Positions 23,661-36,500 are shown, numbered from the stretch's first letter. The stretch is 64,000 bases of DNA from Nymphaea colorata (GCF_008831285.2 NC_045145.1:11408802-11472801); one strand, 5' to 3'. Made by a program: numbers and translations. Notes: generated by a model not told the origin, from the sequence alone.

Positions 23661-25655
23661 TCTTTTTTTCATACAAGTGGAATGGTTTGTACATGGAATT
23701 AGCATGTGGCACAACTTGTTTTGCATGCTAGCAGCATATATGTCAGTGTACAAAGTGGTTGCACATGCATTTGGCTTGTGGGTCGTCCTTACAATTGTAA
23801 AATGCAATGCATGATAAAGGCAAACCCACTCAAATTATTTACAGGTGTTTGATTACAAACAAAAAATAGGAACAATTTTCTTTAAAAGACAATCAATTAA
23901 GAAATATACATGAATGAGGTCCCAAGATACACTGAACTAGCTAGGAGCCATTAGCTAGGAAGTATTTACAAAACCATAAAACAAGCTCCAAATGCAGATA
24001 TGCTTGTTTGTGCATGCCACAAATGCTCAAGTTGCTCGGCCAAGTCTCATATGTAGCTATAATTCCCTAGAGTCACCTATATGACAAAAGATAAACTGTG
24101 AGTATACATCACATACTTGGTAGTATCTTGTAATTAGTTGTTATTCTAACTTTATGTTGTACAACTAGTGCATGATATGCATGACACGACACAATCACTT
24201 AATTCTTAAGCCACAATACATAAACATTCATATGAACCATCAATAATGAAAGCAGAAAAACAACAGTAGGTTAATCCATTCAAGCATTCATGTGCCTTAT
24301 AGATGGCTCTGTAGGTTTCTTATTGTAGCAATACCTCCCACTGATATCTTTAGTTGTACAATACTCCCACCTCCCGAGCATAGGTGGTACATTTCCTCCT
24401 AATGAGTTGCTTTGATGATGGGGAATAAACATCTACTATGCCAATGACCTCATTAGGTCTGGCTCCAGCAGCTTTGAAACTCTAGGCCATTCCTCGTATG
24501 GATAACCTCCCATTGGTAACCCTAGTAATACATGACTCCTATTGGGGCACCCAGTGGTACAAAACCTGAGAACTGGTCTCCCCTCCACAAAACATAACAA
24601 TTTTCAATATGACAAATATTAGCACAAAGAGCCATGGATTTAACTACAAATGTAGCTCGTCTAGCTCACAAAAGCATGTGATCTCAACAAATGCTAAAGA
24701 ATGCACCATCCCATACATCTACATATTTCATTTACACATCTCGGTTAGATATCCTCACCATCATAACCAACAATTAAAAATATTGATCACAAGAAGCAAA
24801 TATATATTGCAGCCAATCATTGTTGAGTAAGTAGTGGGACATTTCACAAGTAAACATTAGGATGGCCAACACCTGTACACACAATGCCCAGTTAAAGAGT
24901 TCTACTATACAATTATATTGAATGATTTAATATTAAACTACATGAAGAATATCAAATGCAATACCATGTGCAGTACCTTAATAGTCCCCTCAAGTATCTG
25001 CAACATTAGAGTGTCGAGGAACTTTGTTAGTTTAAACAATTTGAGCATCTGACTCATGATTTCATGTCACAAATAGTCATGCATACTTCTATCCCATATT
25101 GATTTAGGTTGAGCCCAATTGATCTTGTAGGATGCAAATATGGTTGGCAAGACATACAGTCTTATGTCATACCCTTCATGTCATCCACAACTAGAATTCA
25201 AAAGCCATCAATCCAAAGCCCAATGTTGGTCTAAACCTTGGTTCCACTATCCCATAACCACAAAAATTTGATTTTTTTTTTAAATTATATTCAAGGACGG
25301 ACCCAACTTGAGTTGTTCTCCTGTTCTTCCATGTCACTACCATCTCTCCCTTCTCCTCCTCATCCTCTTCATTTTCCTTGTTCTTTTTCTTTTCTTGCCT
25401 CTTTCTTCATTTTCCTTCTCCTAAAATGTCAACCTTCTTTTTTATTCATTGTGATTGATAAGGAGGTGAAGTGGAGTCCATGCTTAGTGTCCCCTCCTTC
25501 TCTATCCATTTAAGCCCATTCTAATAAAATACTTAAAACTATTTTAGCATAATCATCCAATTTTCCCACTTGATTAAAATTAAATAATCATTTTACCCCT
25601 AACGATTTGGATAATTATCTGTAAACCCTATCATAGATGACTTTGCTCTTTTATC
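23661..25655. other. AT-rich interval, no gene seen
   Basis: No supported coding sequence. The interval 24300-24600 has loosely repetitive phrases around cctcccattg without a clear unit. The C/T-rich stretch at 25310-25440 gives a low-complexity open frame that I do not accept as a gene. It may include the lost 3' end of the copia fragment that follows. Confidence 0.4.
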
Positions 25656-25659
25656 CTTC

Positions 25660-26611
25660 CTGTTTTACTAAGTTCCCATTTTTCCCTAAAATTTCTTTGA
25701 TATATTTTCCCTATGAGAAAAGTTTTGTCCATTTGATGTGACACTCAATGTTCAAGCAAAAGTACAATTTGCCAAGACCTTTAATAGAAAAAGCTTATCC
25801 AAAGCCGTGTATAATCCTTTGTTTTCTTGAGGATTGTTTCCTGTAATAATTATATTGTCTACATATATAAATAGAAATATGATTTTTCCTTGAGTCTTTC
25901 TAACAGACAGTGAGGTGTCAACCAATGACTCCCTTAAGCCATTTGCAAGAAGGTATCTTTTGAGGTAGTGGAATCAAGCCCGGGGCGTTTTCTTTAAAAA
26001 ATAAGCACATTCTAATATGGCATACAATGTGAGGCTCAGCCATATTTTCAAAACCGGGTGGTTGAGTCACAAATACTTCCTCCTTTAGAACCCCATGGAG
26101 AAAAGCATTGTTTATGTCCAATTAGTGGATACACCAACCTCTGGACACAACAATAGAAACAACATGCCTGTATATTAGTAGGTTTTATCATTGGACTATA
26201 CATGTCAGAATGGTCAATTCCTTCCCTCTAGCTATAACATTTGGTCACAAGTTTGGCCTTGAAGCAATCAATGATTCTGCCTGAACATCTCTTGATACTG
26301 GCTAGACTAACTCCTTTGGACGATGTGACAAAGTGCCATGTTTTGTTCTTGTAAAGGGCGTCCATTTCACTCTGCATAGCTTCAATTCATCATGGATCTT
26401 TTAGCGGCTCCTCAAGACTTTCTTGTTCTCTCTCTTCCAGTGATGTTGCAGCCATGTATACCTTGGGACACCTAGTTCTATCTTGGGACCCTGTGGGCAT
26501 GAAGTGAACCCTTGTTGGGGAGTCAATGGTGAGGTTTGGAGGAGATTGGACAATTGGATTTTCTTGAATCCCATCATTATGAGGATGAATGTGTTCAATT
26601 AAGTTGATCAA
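25660..26611 (-). pseudogene. Ty1/copia reverse transcriptase fragment
   Basis: On the minus strand a linker with SLEEPLKDP leads to EAMQSEMDAL-YKNKTWHFV near 26370. KAKLVTKCYS and EGIDHSDMYSP follow near 26240, and then MDINNAFLHGVLKEEVFV and PPGF at 26121-26060. These are the standard copia RT landmarks. The active-site box reads IYVDNIIITGN near 25870, so the expected YVDD is YVDN. It ends near 25665 after GLGKLYF and GKYIKEIL-type sequence. There are many frameshifts and stops. It is separated by only about 30 bases from the copia RNase H fragment on the other strand. Confidence 0.9.
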
Positions 26612-26639
26612 TGGTTGTTTTGAGTCAAGTCTGCTTCAC

Positions 26640-27200
26640 AAAAATTTGAACAATGTAAAAATATATATTTGGATCCATTTGAACTAGATCCAGATGGTTA
26701 TGTTACAAAGATTGGACACAATGTCATATCTTGGAGATCCATATTTCAAATACCTCGTACAATACCCAATAAGTTATTGGGTGTTCTTTTAATGGTTTCA
26801 GTACCGGCATGATTATTGATAGTACTCTTTTGGAAAATGTTAATAAACTCTAAAATCCATTCTGTTGCCCATAACTACACCAAGTATAAGGCTATATTGC
26901 AAGAGCTCTTTTAGAAGTAATATGGCCAAACAACTTGATGCCAGATTTGGGAATACAACCTCAAGAAAACCAATTTTGTGGTGCAACAATATTGGAGTAA
27001 TATATTTGGCCGCAAATCCAGCTTTCCATGCACATACTAAATACAAAAAATGACTATCATTTTGTTAGAGAGAAAGTGACAAACAATAAGATTGAAATTA
27101 AATATGTTCAGTTAGAAAAGCAAGTTGTGTCTAGGGTTTTTAGAAAGCTGACCTTTTTTTGGTACACCAGATAATATTTTTGAATTCCATCAGAACCAGA
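26640..27200 (+). pseudogene. Ty1/copia RNase H C-terminal fragment
   Basis: The plus strand contains VAHNYTKYKAI (usually VARSSAEAEYRA). PILWCNNIGVIYLAANPAFH with AHTKY follows near 26970-27050 (usually [23 protein letters not shown]), and then NDYHFVREKVTNNKIEIKYV. The Asp of WCDN is Asn here. Frames change twice, so it is dead. It faces away from the RT fragment at 25660-26611. Confidence 0.85.
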
Positions 27201-27239
27201 CTTGGATTTAGGACCTAGCATCTCATCTTGTCAAATTGG

Positions 27240-29350
27240 AGGACCTACTTAATATAGCTGACTGGGCCTTCAACCTGCCTTAAATTTACTCAAAGGGCCC
27301 ACAAACTCTAGTTTCTTCATTATTATCATAAATATTCTCAACGGGGCTAACAAACCTTAGTTTCTCAAAGTTTCCATCAATATGTAGCTTCAGTATGGAC
27401 TAGTTGCTAGAATCATACCAAAAATAGGTTTTATAGGTCCCATGAACCTCTATTCCTAAAACCATTTCAATAAGGCCTACAAATCTTAGTTCCTAAAATA
27501 GTCTCCATGGGATGCACAAAAGTATAGCTGCCAAAAATAGCTTCAATGTGATCTGTAGACCAAATTCAACCGAACCTACCAAACTAGCCTCAGGATCCAC
27601 CTAGTCCAATATGCCAAAGCTTACTTACTTTAGTTCTAGTATGATCCACCAAGCCTAGACTTCTAAAAATTGCTTAATTTAGATAATCTCTATCAGGCTT
27701 ACCCATTCCACCAAAAACGAAACATGACTCAGTCCACTAAACCCAATTGCTAGCCCGAAGGCATCCAACCCCACTGAGATCATCCACACTTGTCTAAAAT
27801 AATCAAACCTTGGTCCAAGAACCATCAATCTTAGGTCCCACCGTAACTTGAACCCAACCCAATTTCCAGCCCAGTCAACTCAAGCTCACTGAACCCAACA
27901 CTGAGACTAGTCTCAGTTTGACCAGTTTGGTCAATGGGCCCGATTATACTAAAACTAGTTGAAGTGTGGGCAAAACTTGCCTGGCTCTGGTCTATTGAAC
28001 CTAATCTAGTGAAATTCATCCCAGCTTACTTGACCTTTCTAGGCACATTAAACTAAAACCAAACCAGACTCACATGGCTCAGTGGGACCCAACAGGGGAC
28101 ATTGCCTTAACTTAGATCAAAATCTAGATATAGATTCATAATTAGATCCATAATTCATTATAAATAATCCAAATCTAGATCCATAGTATATCTCAATCTT
28201 CAATCCAAATCTTAATCTGGATCCCTAATTCAATATTATATCTAGATTTTTAATCCAAATCCATTTTGCAAATTCAGATTGTAACCTAAGTTTGTGTCTA
28301 ATTTGACCATATCTTGCCATGTGTCCCTAAAGCAATCTCGACTGCATGTTTTTGGGTTGAATATCTTAAAGAGCTTCATTAGATTAAAATAACACAAAAG
28401 CTACTGTCACCCTTCTTTTTATTTAGAAATGCCAATTTGTGGCATTATAAATAAAGAGGAGAGAGAGGGGGTCCCTCATGGTTCCCTTTGGTCTCTTTGC
28501 CAAGTTTGTCTACACCCTATGAGCTTTCCTTTTGGATTTCCAGGAGAGGAAGAAAAAAGAAGAGAAGAGCTGCCCTTTTGCAGAAAGGATGCATCACTAG
28601 GTGGGTATTTTTCTCTCCTTCTTCGAGCCATTCATAAATAATCATAGCATGGCACCATTTGCTCTCTATAGAGGCTCATGGGCAGTTCTTGCATGTGTTC
28701 TACAACATCTTAGCAAGAGCTCCAGCCTTCAAATCCCAAGCCCACATGAAGCATTCCTAGGTTCTAATATTCTTTGTATTTTATCACTTTTCTATGTTCC
28801 ATACATGTTTATGGCTGATTCAGATTAGTCTCTATCCATTTCATGAATAAAATCTGCTAATATGACCAACATGAGTGCTGTAATTCCTTCCCATCATGTG
28901 CATGCCACTGGTTAGACGTGTATTATTATGTGTCTTACTATGATGGTCGTGCAAAACACACATATACAACCATGCATGTAATATAGTGCACATTTTTAAG
29001 TTCTCTCGAGTATGTGAATTTTGCCTATAGTAAAACTTTTATTCTATCTTCCAGACACCGAAACTCTCACTGTAAAAGGAGTTTTCGATGTTTAGATATG
29101 GGTTAGAGTTGTTAGGATATTTATTTTATTTGGAATTGTTTTTGTTTGATTTGGAGTTTGTTTGTCATTTCTATGATTTTTGTATACAAAAATTTGGATC
29201 CAAAAATTTCATCAGATTTCATGGCTTCATAGTTTATGAATTGAGAGGAATCTCTCCATCCTACAAAAGGCAAAGTTATGTGTCTATCCATTAGACTTTT
29301 TGACAAGACCAAACTTGTGTAGTTTGCACATCATTTGACTCCTTTCTTAA
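27240..29350 (+). mobile_element. Left LTR of a large retrotransposon derivative
   Basis: This diverged direct repeat of about 2 kb is matched by 38500-40640. Shared anchors in order are accaaaaataggttttRtag (27418 and 38608), ttgtggcattataaata (28437 and 39626), gggtatttttctc near 28600/39890, caaatcccaagcccacatga (28731 and 40018) and tttttRtttgatttggagtt (29142 and 40418). TATA box ATTATAAATA at 28443 lies before a purine-rich tract, as expected of an LTR promoter. The boundaries are approximate. Confidence 0.72.
27290..28080 (+). repeat. Degenerate 40-50-bp repeats inside the left LTR
   Basis: Phrases of the form aaggcctacaaatcttagtt with a ccaaaaatagcttcaat partner recur about every 40-50 bases. 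The same array is present in the right LTR at about 38520-39290, so it was part of the ancestral LTR. Confidence 0.65.
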
Positions 29351-29989
29351 ATGGATTATATGAACTAGTAACTCTTCCTGAAGTCGCTTGGCTAGGATTG
29401 TGAGATCATTTTCCACATCCATCGATTGGCATAACTTCATTAGATGATGAGAGTCATGTTGCCAAGTTTCATCAGGTTTGAGTTCAATTTAATCATCTAT
29501 TTTTCTTCTCAGTTGTACTTTTTTTTTATTGTGTGCTACTTTACTGTTTTCATGATTTGAATACATCTCTAACATGAGAGGTGGGGTTGTCTCCCATTTT
29601 AGAGAGCCTCCAACATCATCTTCAACCATGTTCATGTCCTCTAGAGTTGATACTTTGATGATTCCCAATTGATTGGTTTACAATAATTTTTTATTTTTAT
29701 GTACCATAACAATCTCGTACATATCAAACCCTTAAGTTCTAGACATCAGAAGTCTCGAAGGGGTGTGATAATGAGATATCGTCAAGTGTCTTGTGCTGAA
29801 CAATATACCAGCTATTTCCTCACCAATTGTCAGCAAAATAGAAGTCATTTGGTCCCGCTTTTGATTGTCCAAAGTTATCAATTGAATCATAACTACATTT
29901 TTGCATACCGTAGACAGTTTTTTGATGCAATTTCAGCTACATAGAGGTCACAATCGAACCATTGTTTCCATACCCATTACTTCAAGAAG

Positions 29990-30560
29990 TTAGTTACATC
30001 TAGATGTTCTCTCTACAATTTTGCACAAATCTGAAGTTGTTGGTTTTCTCTATCTTCTTTGTAAGGCGGTCCTTTTTCTGTAATCTACTATTTCATTTTC
30101 AACTAAACCGGAATTTTTGTGTTTAATCATTACATCAATTCTCCCTCGCCTGAATACATTAATTAGATCCATCACTTTGAGGCATGAGTTGCCTCCATAC
30201 AATTTTGCAACAATCTGATGTCATTTGGCTTTCTGTCAGTCTCTCTCTCACAAAAGACAAGTTGTTTTCTGTAATGTTATTTTTTGCTGTTAAACTTGAT
30301 TTTTAATCTCTACTTGCCATGTCATTTCTCCCTTGTTTGAATTTTTTTTTATTTTGTCACTAATAGGCATTAGTGTGACATGAATAGACACCTTTTGTGT
30401 GATTTTGCATGAATTTTAAAGACCTTTGGATGTGTCTCTCCTCCTTGGAAGCCAGACAATGTTTTGTAATGTTTTCTATGTTTTCTGTTAAGCCTAATTT
30501 TAACCTCTATTTATTGCATTGTTTCTCCATTGGTCGAGATATCTTTTTCAAATCCGTCAT
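29990..30560 (+). repeat. Three degenerate tandem units of about 190 bp
   Basis: Units starting acaattttgcacaaatctga (30016), acaattttgcaacaatctga (30199) and gattttgcatgaattttaaa (30400) each continue to a ttttctgtaat phrase and a catttctccc/tgtttctcc phrase. A partial unit also occurs near 40670-40750, after the right LTR. Confidence 0.7.
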
Positions 30561-31559
30561 TTACATAGGTTTCTATGATGTATTTAGAAACTATAGTTCA
30601 AGTTTCATGTTAATTGCACTTCATTTAGGTGGTCTGTGATGTCTAAACTATGTCTGTGTTTTATTTGTTTAAACTGGCATGTGTTCTATCCGAGTTAGGA
30701 TTCTGGCTTATCATTTCAGCCCTTGCTTTTTTATGACATCCAAAATGTTTCCACTTAGGTCCATGCCTAGTAGTAGTCATCGGTTGGCTAATGAAGCTTG
30801 TTATTTGTTCTCGTGGTTGGGTTTTGTGTTGTGCATATGACTAGATGACATGCACTTTTGGGACTCCATTGTGTAATTTAGAAGGCCACTTGCTTAGCAA
30901 TTTCATGTCGATGGCCTCACATCTGTTGCACACAATTTGTGTCTTTTTTTGCTCCATGATTTTTTAATATTAGTTTTCCTCTTTTTGTGGGAGTTATGTA
31001 TGCATCGTATATAGTTTATTTTATTTGAAAGCATGCAGGGGATGGTTTGATATGCATCCATATGCATCACTTGGATGGCCTGACATTTTGGATTGACAAG
31101 AATGACATCACACATGCACCATCCTCTTGGAGGCCAAATATGCTGAACATCATGCATGTTGTTGTCTACAGCCATGGTGTGGGAATGGTTGAACACGTTT
31201 GCATTCTCTTGGGCACACTCACAAATTCACATCACGATTTTCCAAGGTACCATCTAAGTCTCTCTCAAAACTCAAGTTCAAGTTTATTTCCAAAATAATT
31301 TTCCAACTTGATTTCCAAGTTTTTTTAATCAATTTTCAATGTCAATTCCAAAAAATTCTAATTATTTTCCTTTAATGCATGCAGTATGCAGATGTAGGCC
31401 CAATGTCATGACCCAATGATGAAAGGATATTTTCACTTTTTATAGCCAAGGTCATAAGGGTCACCTTAGCTTTCTCCTTTTCCAAAAATATGCTCATGCA
31501 CATAGAATTTTCTGTTTCACGATATTTATTAAAGTGAAGCATAACATTTAGTCATTTAG

Positions 31560-31690
31560 GCATTAAACGAGTTAGTCTAGACTATGGATTAATTACCCTT
31601 AGTAAAGGCATTAGGAACAGTTAATCCTCATACTAGTAGAATGAGTCTCATCTCTATTTCATGAAAACAAAGTGAGTAAATATTTTTCCA
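31560..31690 (+). repeat. CpG-depleted relative of the 19.0-kb block
   Basis: ggattaattacccttagtaa continues in step with the block at 18985-19075. CG in the other copy is TA, CA or TG here at almost every site. The hairpin pairs present at 19 kb are lost. Confidence 0.6.
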
Positions 31691-32829
31691 TCAAGGTTGC
31701 ATGAAGTTGTTCCTCAAAATTTTGCATATAAATAAAGTGGGAACTGTGATGGGACCTGTCTCCCTCTTGTCCGTACTATGCTCCTTTGATGATTCAAATT
31801 TGTAATTGCTTTGTTTTATGCCACCATTTTATTTATCAACCTTAGAGCTTTTAGGATTTACCCTCACCAGCATCTTCTAACATATAGTCCTCGACATAGT
31901 TTGTTAGGATTGATTGAGGAAAACTTACATGCATCTCTTCTTAGAATACTTCAATCTAGGGGTTATGTGAACCCACGTATGCAAGTGTTTGCTCTTTCCC
32001 TAGACACTTTACTCATGCTCCACAATGTTAGAGTAAAATCCATGGCTGGGCCACTTTGCATGGATGCTCCCTTGCCTGTACCATAGTCCACAGCCATTCA
32101 TATATTGGCAAGTGATCAAAGAGGTTGAACAGTCATTTTTAACCTTTAAACCCTTGGAGGATCCTACACCACATCTACTAAATTTAATAATTCAAGCATA
32201 TGGTTGTTTCTTAGCATTGGATTGATTAGGACTTTGAAACCATGAATAGTTTGGGTCCTAAAATTGTTTCCAAATCTTGCATCTTAAAGTCAACTTTCTA
32301 GAACTATGCTATATGTGTATCTTGATTGTATGATATGAATTTGTTGTTGTGTGTTTGTTGTATGACTCTCATGGTTCAAGATTTCATTGAAAACCTAGAC
32401 TATTCCAAAAGATTATCCTTTCTTCATCAAAACCATCTAGGATTTTCAAAATTATTCCACTGTGCATCTTTGTTGTGTGTCTGGTCGCTAGTTCCCATCA
32501 TCTACCTTTTTATCTTCCATCTAGTGCCAATTTTTTTAGTTGCATCCACCAACTATTGGACCAATTTGACTAATTTTATGGTATTCATCATTTTCTGTTG
32601 AGGTGATCAATTGTCTGATGTTCCTCATAATCCAATGGTCCATTTATATTGTCATCTATGTTTTGTCTTAGTAAAAAGTCATGTTTATTCCACAATCTTT
32701 CTTTCATAATTGATATTAGTATTTTCCCTCTATTTCTTCATGAAAAATAAACCATCATTCAAATAAATCACCATTCATCCTCATTGGTGACCTATCCCAT
32801 GTAACAAGGCATTTATCACTGTCTGTTCT

Positions 32830-33235
32830 TAGGGGAAAGCAACACCCAAATTGCCATTTCTCGTGGTGGCCCAGTCCTTAGTAATGAGATATATACAATT
32901 GTCAACCATTTTCAGTCAATCCCTTTACCTAATCTTGCTTACCATTTGGTGTCTAATTAGATGCCAAGGAGAGTCAAGATTGAAATTGATGTGGGTGACC
33001 ACTACATTAGATAAACCAACGAAAGACATATTGAAGCACCATATTTCAAAGGGCTACTTAACATTCCAAAGATCAGCACCAGCTATTATAGAGAATCTTA
33101 ATCGGTTCTGTTCATCGAGCTCTTGGGCACAATACTGAAGATTGTTTTGATATAAGAACATCATCCAGGATTGCACAAATGAAGGAATATGGAGGATGGT
33201 CTCAATCAATCACTCCCTTGAGAAGAGATGAATTA
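32830..33235 (+). pseudogene. Gag fragment with zinc-knuckle-like motif (gypsy type)
   Basis: The plus strand reads DKPTKDILKHHISKGYL near 33010-33060, then LNRFC followed by SSSSL. In the next frame LGHNTEDCFDIR appears, then IIQD near 33165. Plant Tat-like gypsy Gag proteins have the order L..PL..VL..L..KG.L, then C.YH...GH.TEDC..LR..IQDLID.G. The match is short but ordered. Stops and at least one frameshift are present. It is the only protein remnant found between the two LTRs at 27 and 38 kb. Confidence 0.6.
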
Positions 33236-33599
33236 AGGTGATGTCAACATTACTTTCTTCCAGTAGTCTGTTTCTTTTAAAATCATTATTATGATTGATG
33301 TTTGGTGACCAGACCCATCCCACTTAATTCAGTTATTTGAATATCTTTCATGGAACTGTCATGTTGGGGCATCTGTAGAGGCCATAGGTTCAAAACATTT
33401 GCTCCACTACTTAGGGTTCACTGAACTAACAATATTTCAAACACATTTTTAAAAGGGTTTTCGAAAAAAGGCATTAAAAACAAATCCCTTCAATAATGTT
33501 TTCATGGTCATTTTGATCAACTTCTCGGCTTAACATTTTATTTTCTGAAATATTTGTTACAATATATTTATACCATTTTAACCCTTCTGGTGATGATTC
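33236..33599. other. Internal spacer, no gene seen
   Basis: AT-rich sequence between the Gag remnant and the minisatellites. Pol sequence expected here is missing. Confidence 0.4.
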
Positions 33600-34650
33600 T
33601 TTGGAATCAGCCATGACATTGGTTTTTGATTTGGCAATTGGTTCTTGGGAATCCATTTCACTTTATTTTCACCATTTTATTTTTATAGTCCATACTCCAA
33701 TATTGGATTCATTTTCTTTTGGCCATTTCACTTTTCATACTTTTTACTCTAGTATTAGCTACATTTTACTTTGTCGATTTTTCGTTTCATAGTTTATACT
33801 CTGGTATTGACTACATTGTCCTTTGACCATTATTATTTTCCATAGTCCATATTCAGATGTTGGCTACACATTATATTTTGTAACACATCCTGTAGTATTA
33901 GTTACACCTTTTTTTTTACCATTATTGTTTTTTTGTAGTCCCCATTTTCTACATGTTTTATTTTGTAACTCATATTCCAATACCAGTTACATCCTCTTCT
34001 TTAGCCCTAATTTGGTTATCAGCTCTTCAAAGTTGCTCACATCCATTTACTTTATTTTTGTCGATGGCTTCTCAGAGTATTGATTTATATTGAGTTGGTG
34101 GTTGGCACGCTGAAGTCAATCACACCTCTTGAGGCCTTGATTTGGTGGTGGATGGCTCCTTGGAGTCGCTCAATTGACTTACCTTTGATTTGGTGGATGA
34201 CTCTTTGGAGTCGTTCAACATGTTTTACTTGGATTTGGAGGATGGCTCTAAGGAATCACTCACATTAATTTACCTCAACATGATAGACATGTCTTCCAAC
34301 TCACTCACATGGATTTACCTTGATTTTGTGATCAGCTCTTGGGGGTTGGCCAAATTTCTTTTGGCCCTAATTTGGTGTTGGCTCTCCGAAAGTTGATTAC
34401 ACTCCTATTTACTTTGGTTTAATGGTCGGTTCCTTGGAGTTAGTCATGAACTATATTTTATCATCCTAATTTGGTGGTTGTTTCTTTGAATTCAGTCACA
34501 ACCTCATTTATTGGAAATTGGTGGCAGGCTCTCTGAAGTCAGTCACATCCAATTTGTCTCAATTTGGTGGTCAACTTTCTGAAGTCTGCCACACATGTGT
34601 TCTTCTTCAATTTGGTCGCTGATTCTCCAGAATTAGTCACCCATTTTGTT
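33600..34650 (+). repeat. Two adjoining degenerate minisatellites, units about 47-50 bp
   Basis: Between about 33690 and 34000 the phrase agtccatactccagtattggctaca and variants recurs near 33690, 33740, 33795, 33841, 33892 and 33960. From about 34118 to 34640 the phrase tggctctttggagtcagtca, with a preceding gatttggtgg, recurs near 34118, 34164, 34204, 34252, 34297, 34338, 34388, 34435, 34488, 34534, 34578 and 34631. Open frames across the arrays reflect the repeats, not a protein. Confidence 0.8.
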
Positions 34651-35999
34651 TTGGGATATTGATTCTTTTTCAAACAAACCAGCTGGTATTTTGAAAAAAC
34701 TTGGATTATTTTCAAATAAGGTCTACAATTAATAATGGAGATTGGCTTCAGATAAAAGAAAAGAAACTATTTCAAACCAGATGGTCTTTTTCAAATCAAG
34801 GAAGCTAAATTTAGCGTAAGATTTGAAAATTTGTTTTTCTTCAAAACTATAATATTTTCAACAATTCAAACCTAGTTGAGAGGCTAGGATTTCCAAAATC
34901 AATCCCAACAAGATTTCAGATTCCAAGTTTCCAATCAACCTTTGAGTGATCATTTGGTCAGCTAGTAGAGTCGGATTGTGGAAGTAGCCCTTTCAATCCA
35001 AGTTTTCAAAATTATAAAAATCCAATCAATCCAAGAATGTTCTTTTGGTAGGCTAGGAGAGTCGAGTCATAGACTAAACATTACTCAATTCAAACATAAT
35101 CAATCCAAAAGAGGTCTTCTAGTAGCTTAGTAAAATCCACTATGAGAGTAATCCTTTCATCCAACCAATATCCAATAAATTTTCCAAGTAGCTCAACAGT
35201 AGAGAGAACTTGGGGAGTTTGCTTTCCTTGTAATAGCCCCACCACATGGCTCCTAGTTAAGAGAGGGTTTTAGGGGAACCTGTTACTTATTATATATCCT
35301 TGTGTGATAGCAACATAGGTCTGATCAATCTTTGGTTGATGACCCATTAGCTAGGAGTCTAGTAGGGTCCAAATCCATAGCGCTTTATTTTAAATAGCCA
35401 ACATCTTTAGCTCATGATTTGCAAAAAATCATCGAGTATGATCAATAATCTTGGGATTCTCTCAGGAAAAAAGAAGTACCCACTATTTAACTATTTGCAA
35501 AGTTGTCAACCAACCGTGGCCCCCAAAAATTCATGAGCTCAAACCAAATAACTTGTAGAACACCTTGTGTTAAGGAAGAGTTCATAGAACTTTCTCTTGT
35601 ACACCAACCAACCAACAACACAGTTTTGCAAACACTCACTGTTTAAGAAAAAAGAGGGGTCTGGATAAACACAATTTCATGAAGGATTTTATGAGAAAAA
35701 AATTCAATTTTGCACACAAATACTTCGTGAGTATTTTTTCACAGAAAGATGTAACTTCATTTTGCTCTTAATTTTCTTTTAAGTGAAAAGAGTAAAGTTC
35801 AAACCTTTGCTATTAACCAATGGAAGAGATAACTGACAAAATCCTCCATATATGTAGTAAGGAAAATCCTATGAGTTGAGAAAGTCAAAATTAGAAAATG
35901 CTACTAAATTGTTAATCCAATATATCAAAAATTTATTAGAAAAATTATTTTAAAGAAGTCATAGTGCTTGTAAGGTATTTAAAGATAGTAAAATGAGTG
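34651..35999. other. Internal spacer of the 27-40 kb element, no gene seen
   Basis: AT-rich sequence. Loosely repeated phrases around ttcaatccaagttt / gtcgagtc occur near 34870-35170. No protein remnant was recognised. Confidence 0.4.
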
Positions 36000-36500
36000 T
36001 TAAGAGATGGGCTCGAGGGAAGTGTACTTGTAGTTTTATGGGTTAGTACTCAGGTACTAGTGGTTGTAAAGCTTAATTTGTGCCTATTTTGCAAAGATGT
36101 GCAACTCATGAACCTTTGTCTAGTCAAACTATAGAAGCCTTCTAAACTTGAGCAAGTATGTATGAGGAGATTTTTACACGTGGTACCCTAAGGCCATTTG
36201 GTTTGAGAGCTGTTGACCTGAATCTTGCTACATGGATTCAACAGAAACTCTAATTTATTATGAATTGTGCATGACAAAACTACACATCTGCCAAAGCGGT
36301 TAAGCTTCGTAATATCTTCTGAGGTGGTGAAGTACTTCCCTCGAAGGTGGAGATCAACCTCAAAAAGAAAAGAAAAGCAAAACAAAACAAAGAAAAATGA
36401 AAAGTAAAAGAAAAAAACCAAGAGCAAAACATGCCTATCAAGAGATGAAAAGTGTGGAAATTGAATCTGCAAGGACTGGGATGGGACAATCTTATGCAGA
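36000..36500 (+). mobile_element. Gypsy pol-LTR spacer copy, inverted relative to 49.0-49.5 kb
   Basis: This block matches the reverse complement of 49010-49520. Shared items are a GGTACC-CTAAGG junction, the phrase aactcatgaacctttgtcta, ggtggtgaagtacttccc and a purine-rich tract aaaagaaaagcaaaacaaaa. The counterpart lies between integrase and the 3' LTR of a minus-strand gypsy element, so this copy marks the same position in a plus-strand element. Confidence 0.7.

Larger units (their letters stand above)
29351..32820. other. 5' internal region of the 27-40 kb element
   Basis: No coding sequence is supported. It holds the repeat at 29990-30560 and a diverged copy of the 19.0-kb block at 31583-31660. 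The open frames are short and show no domain signature. Confidence 0.5.
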
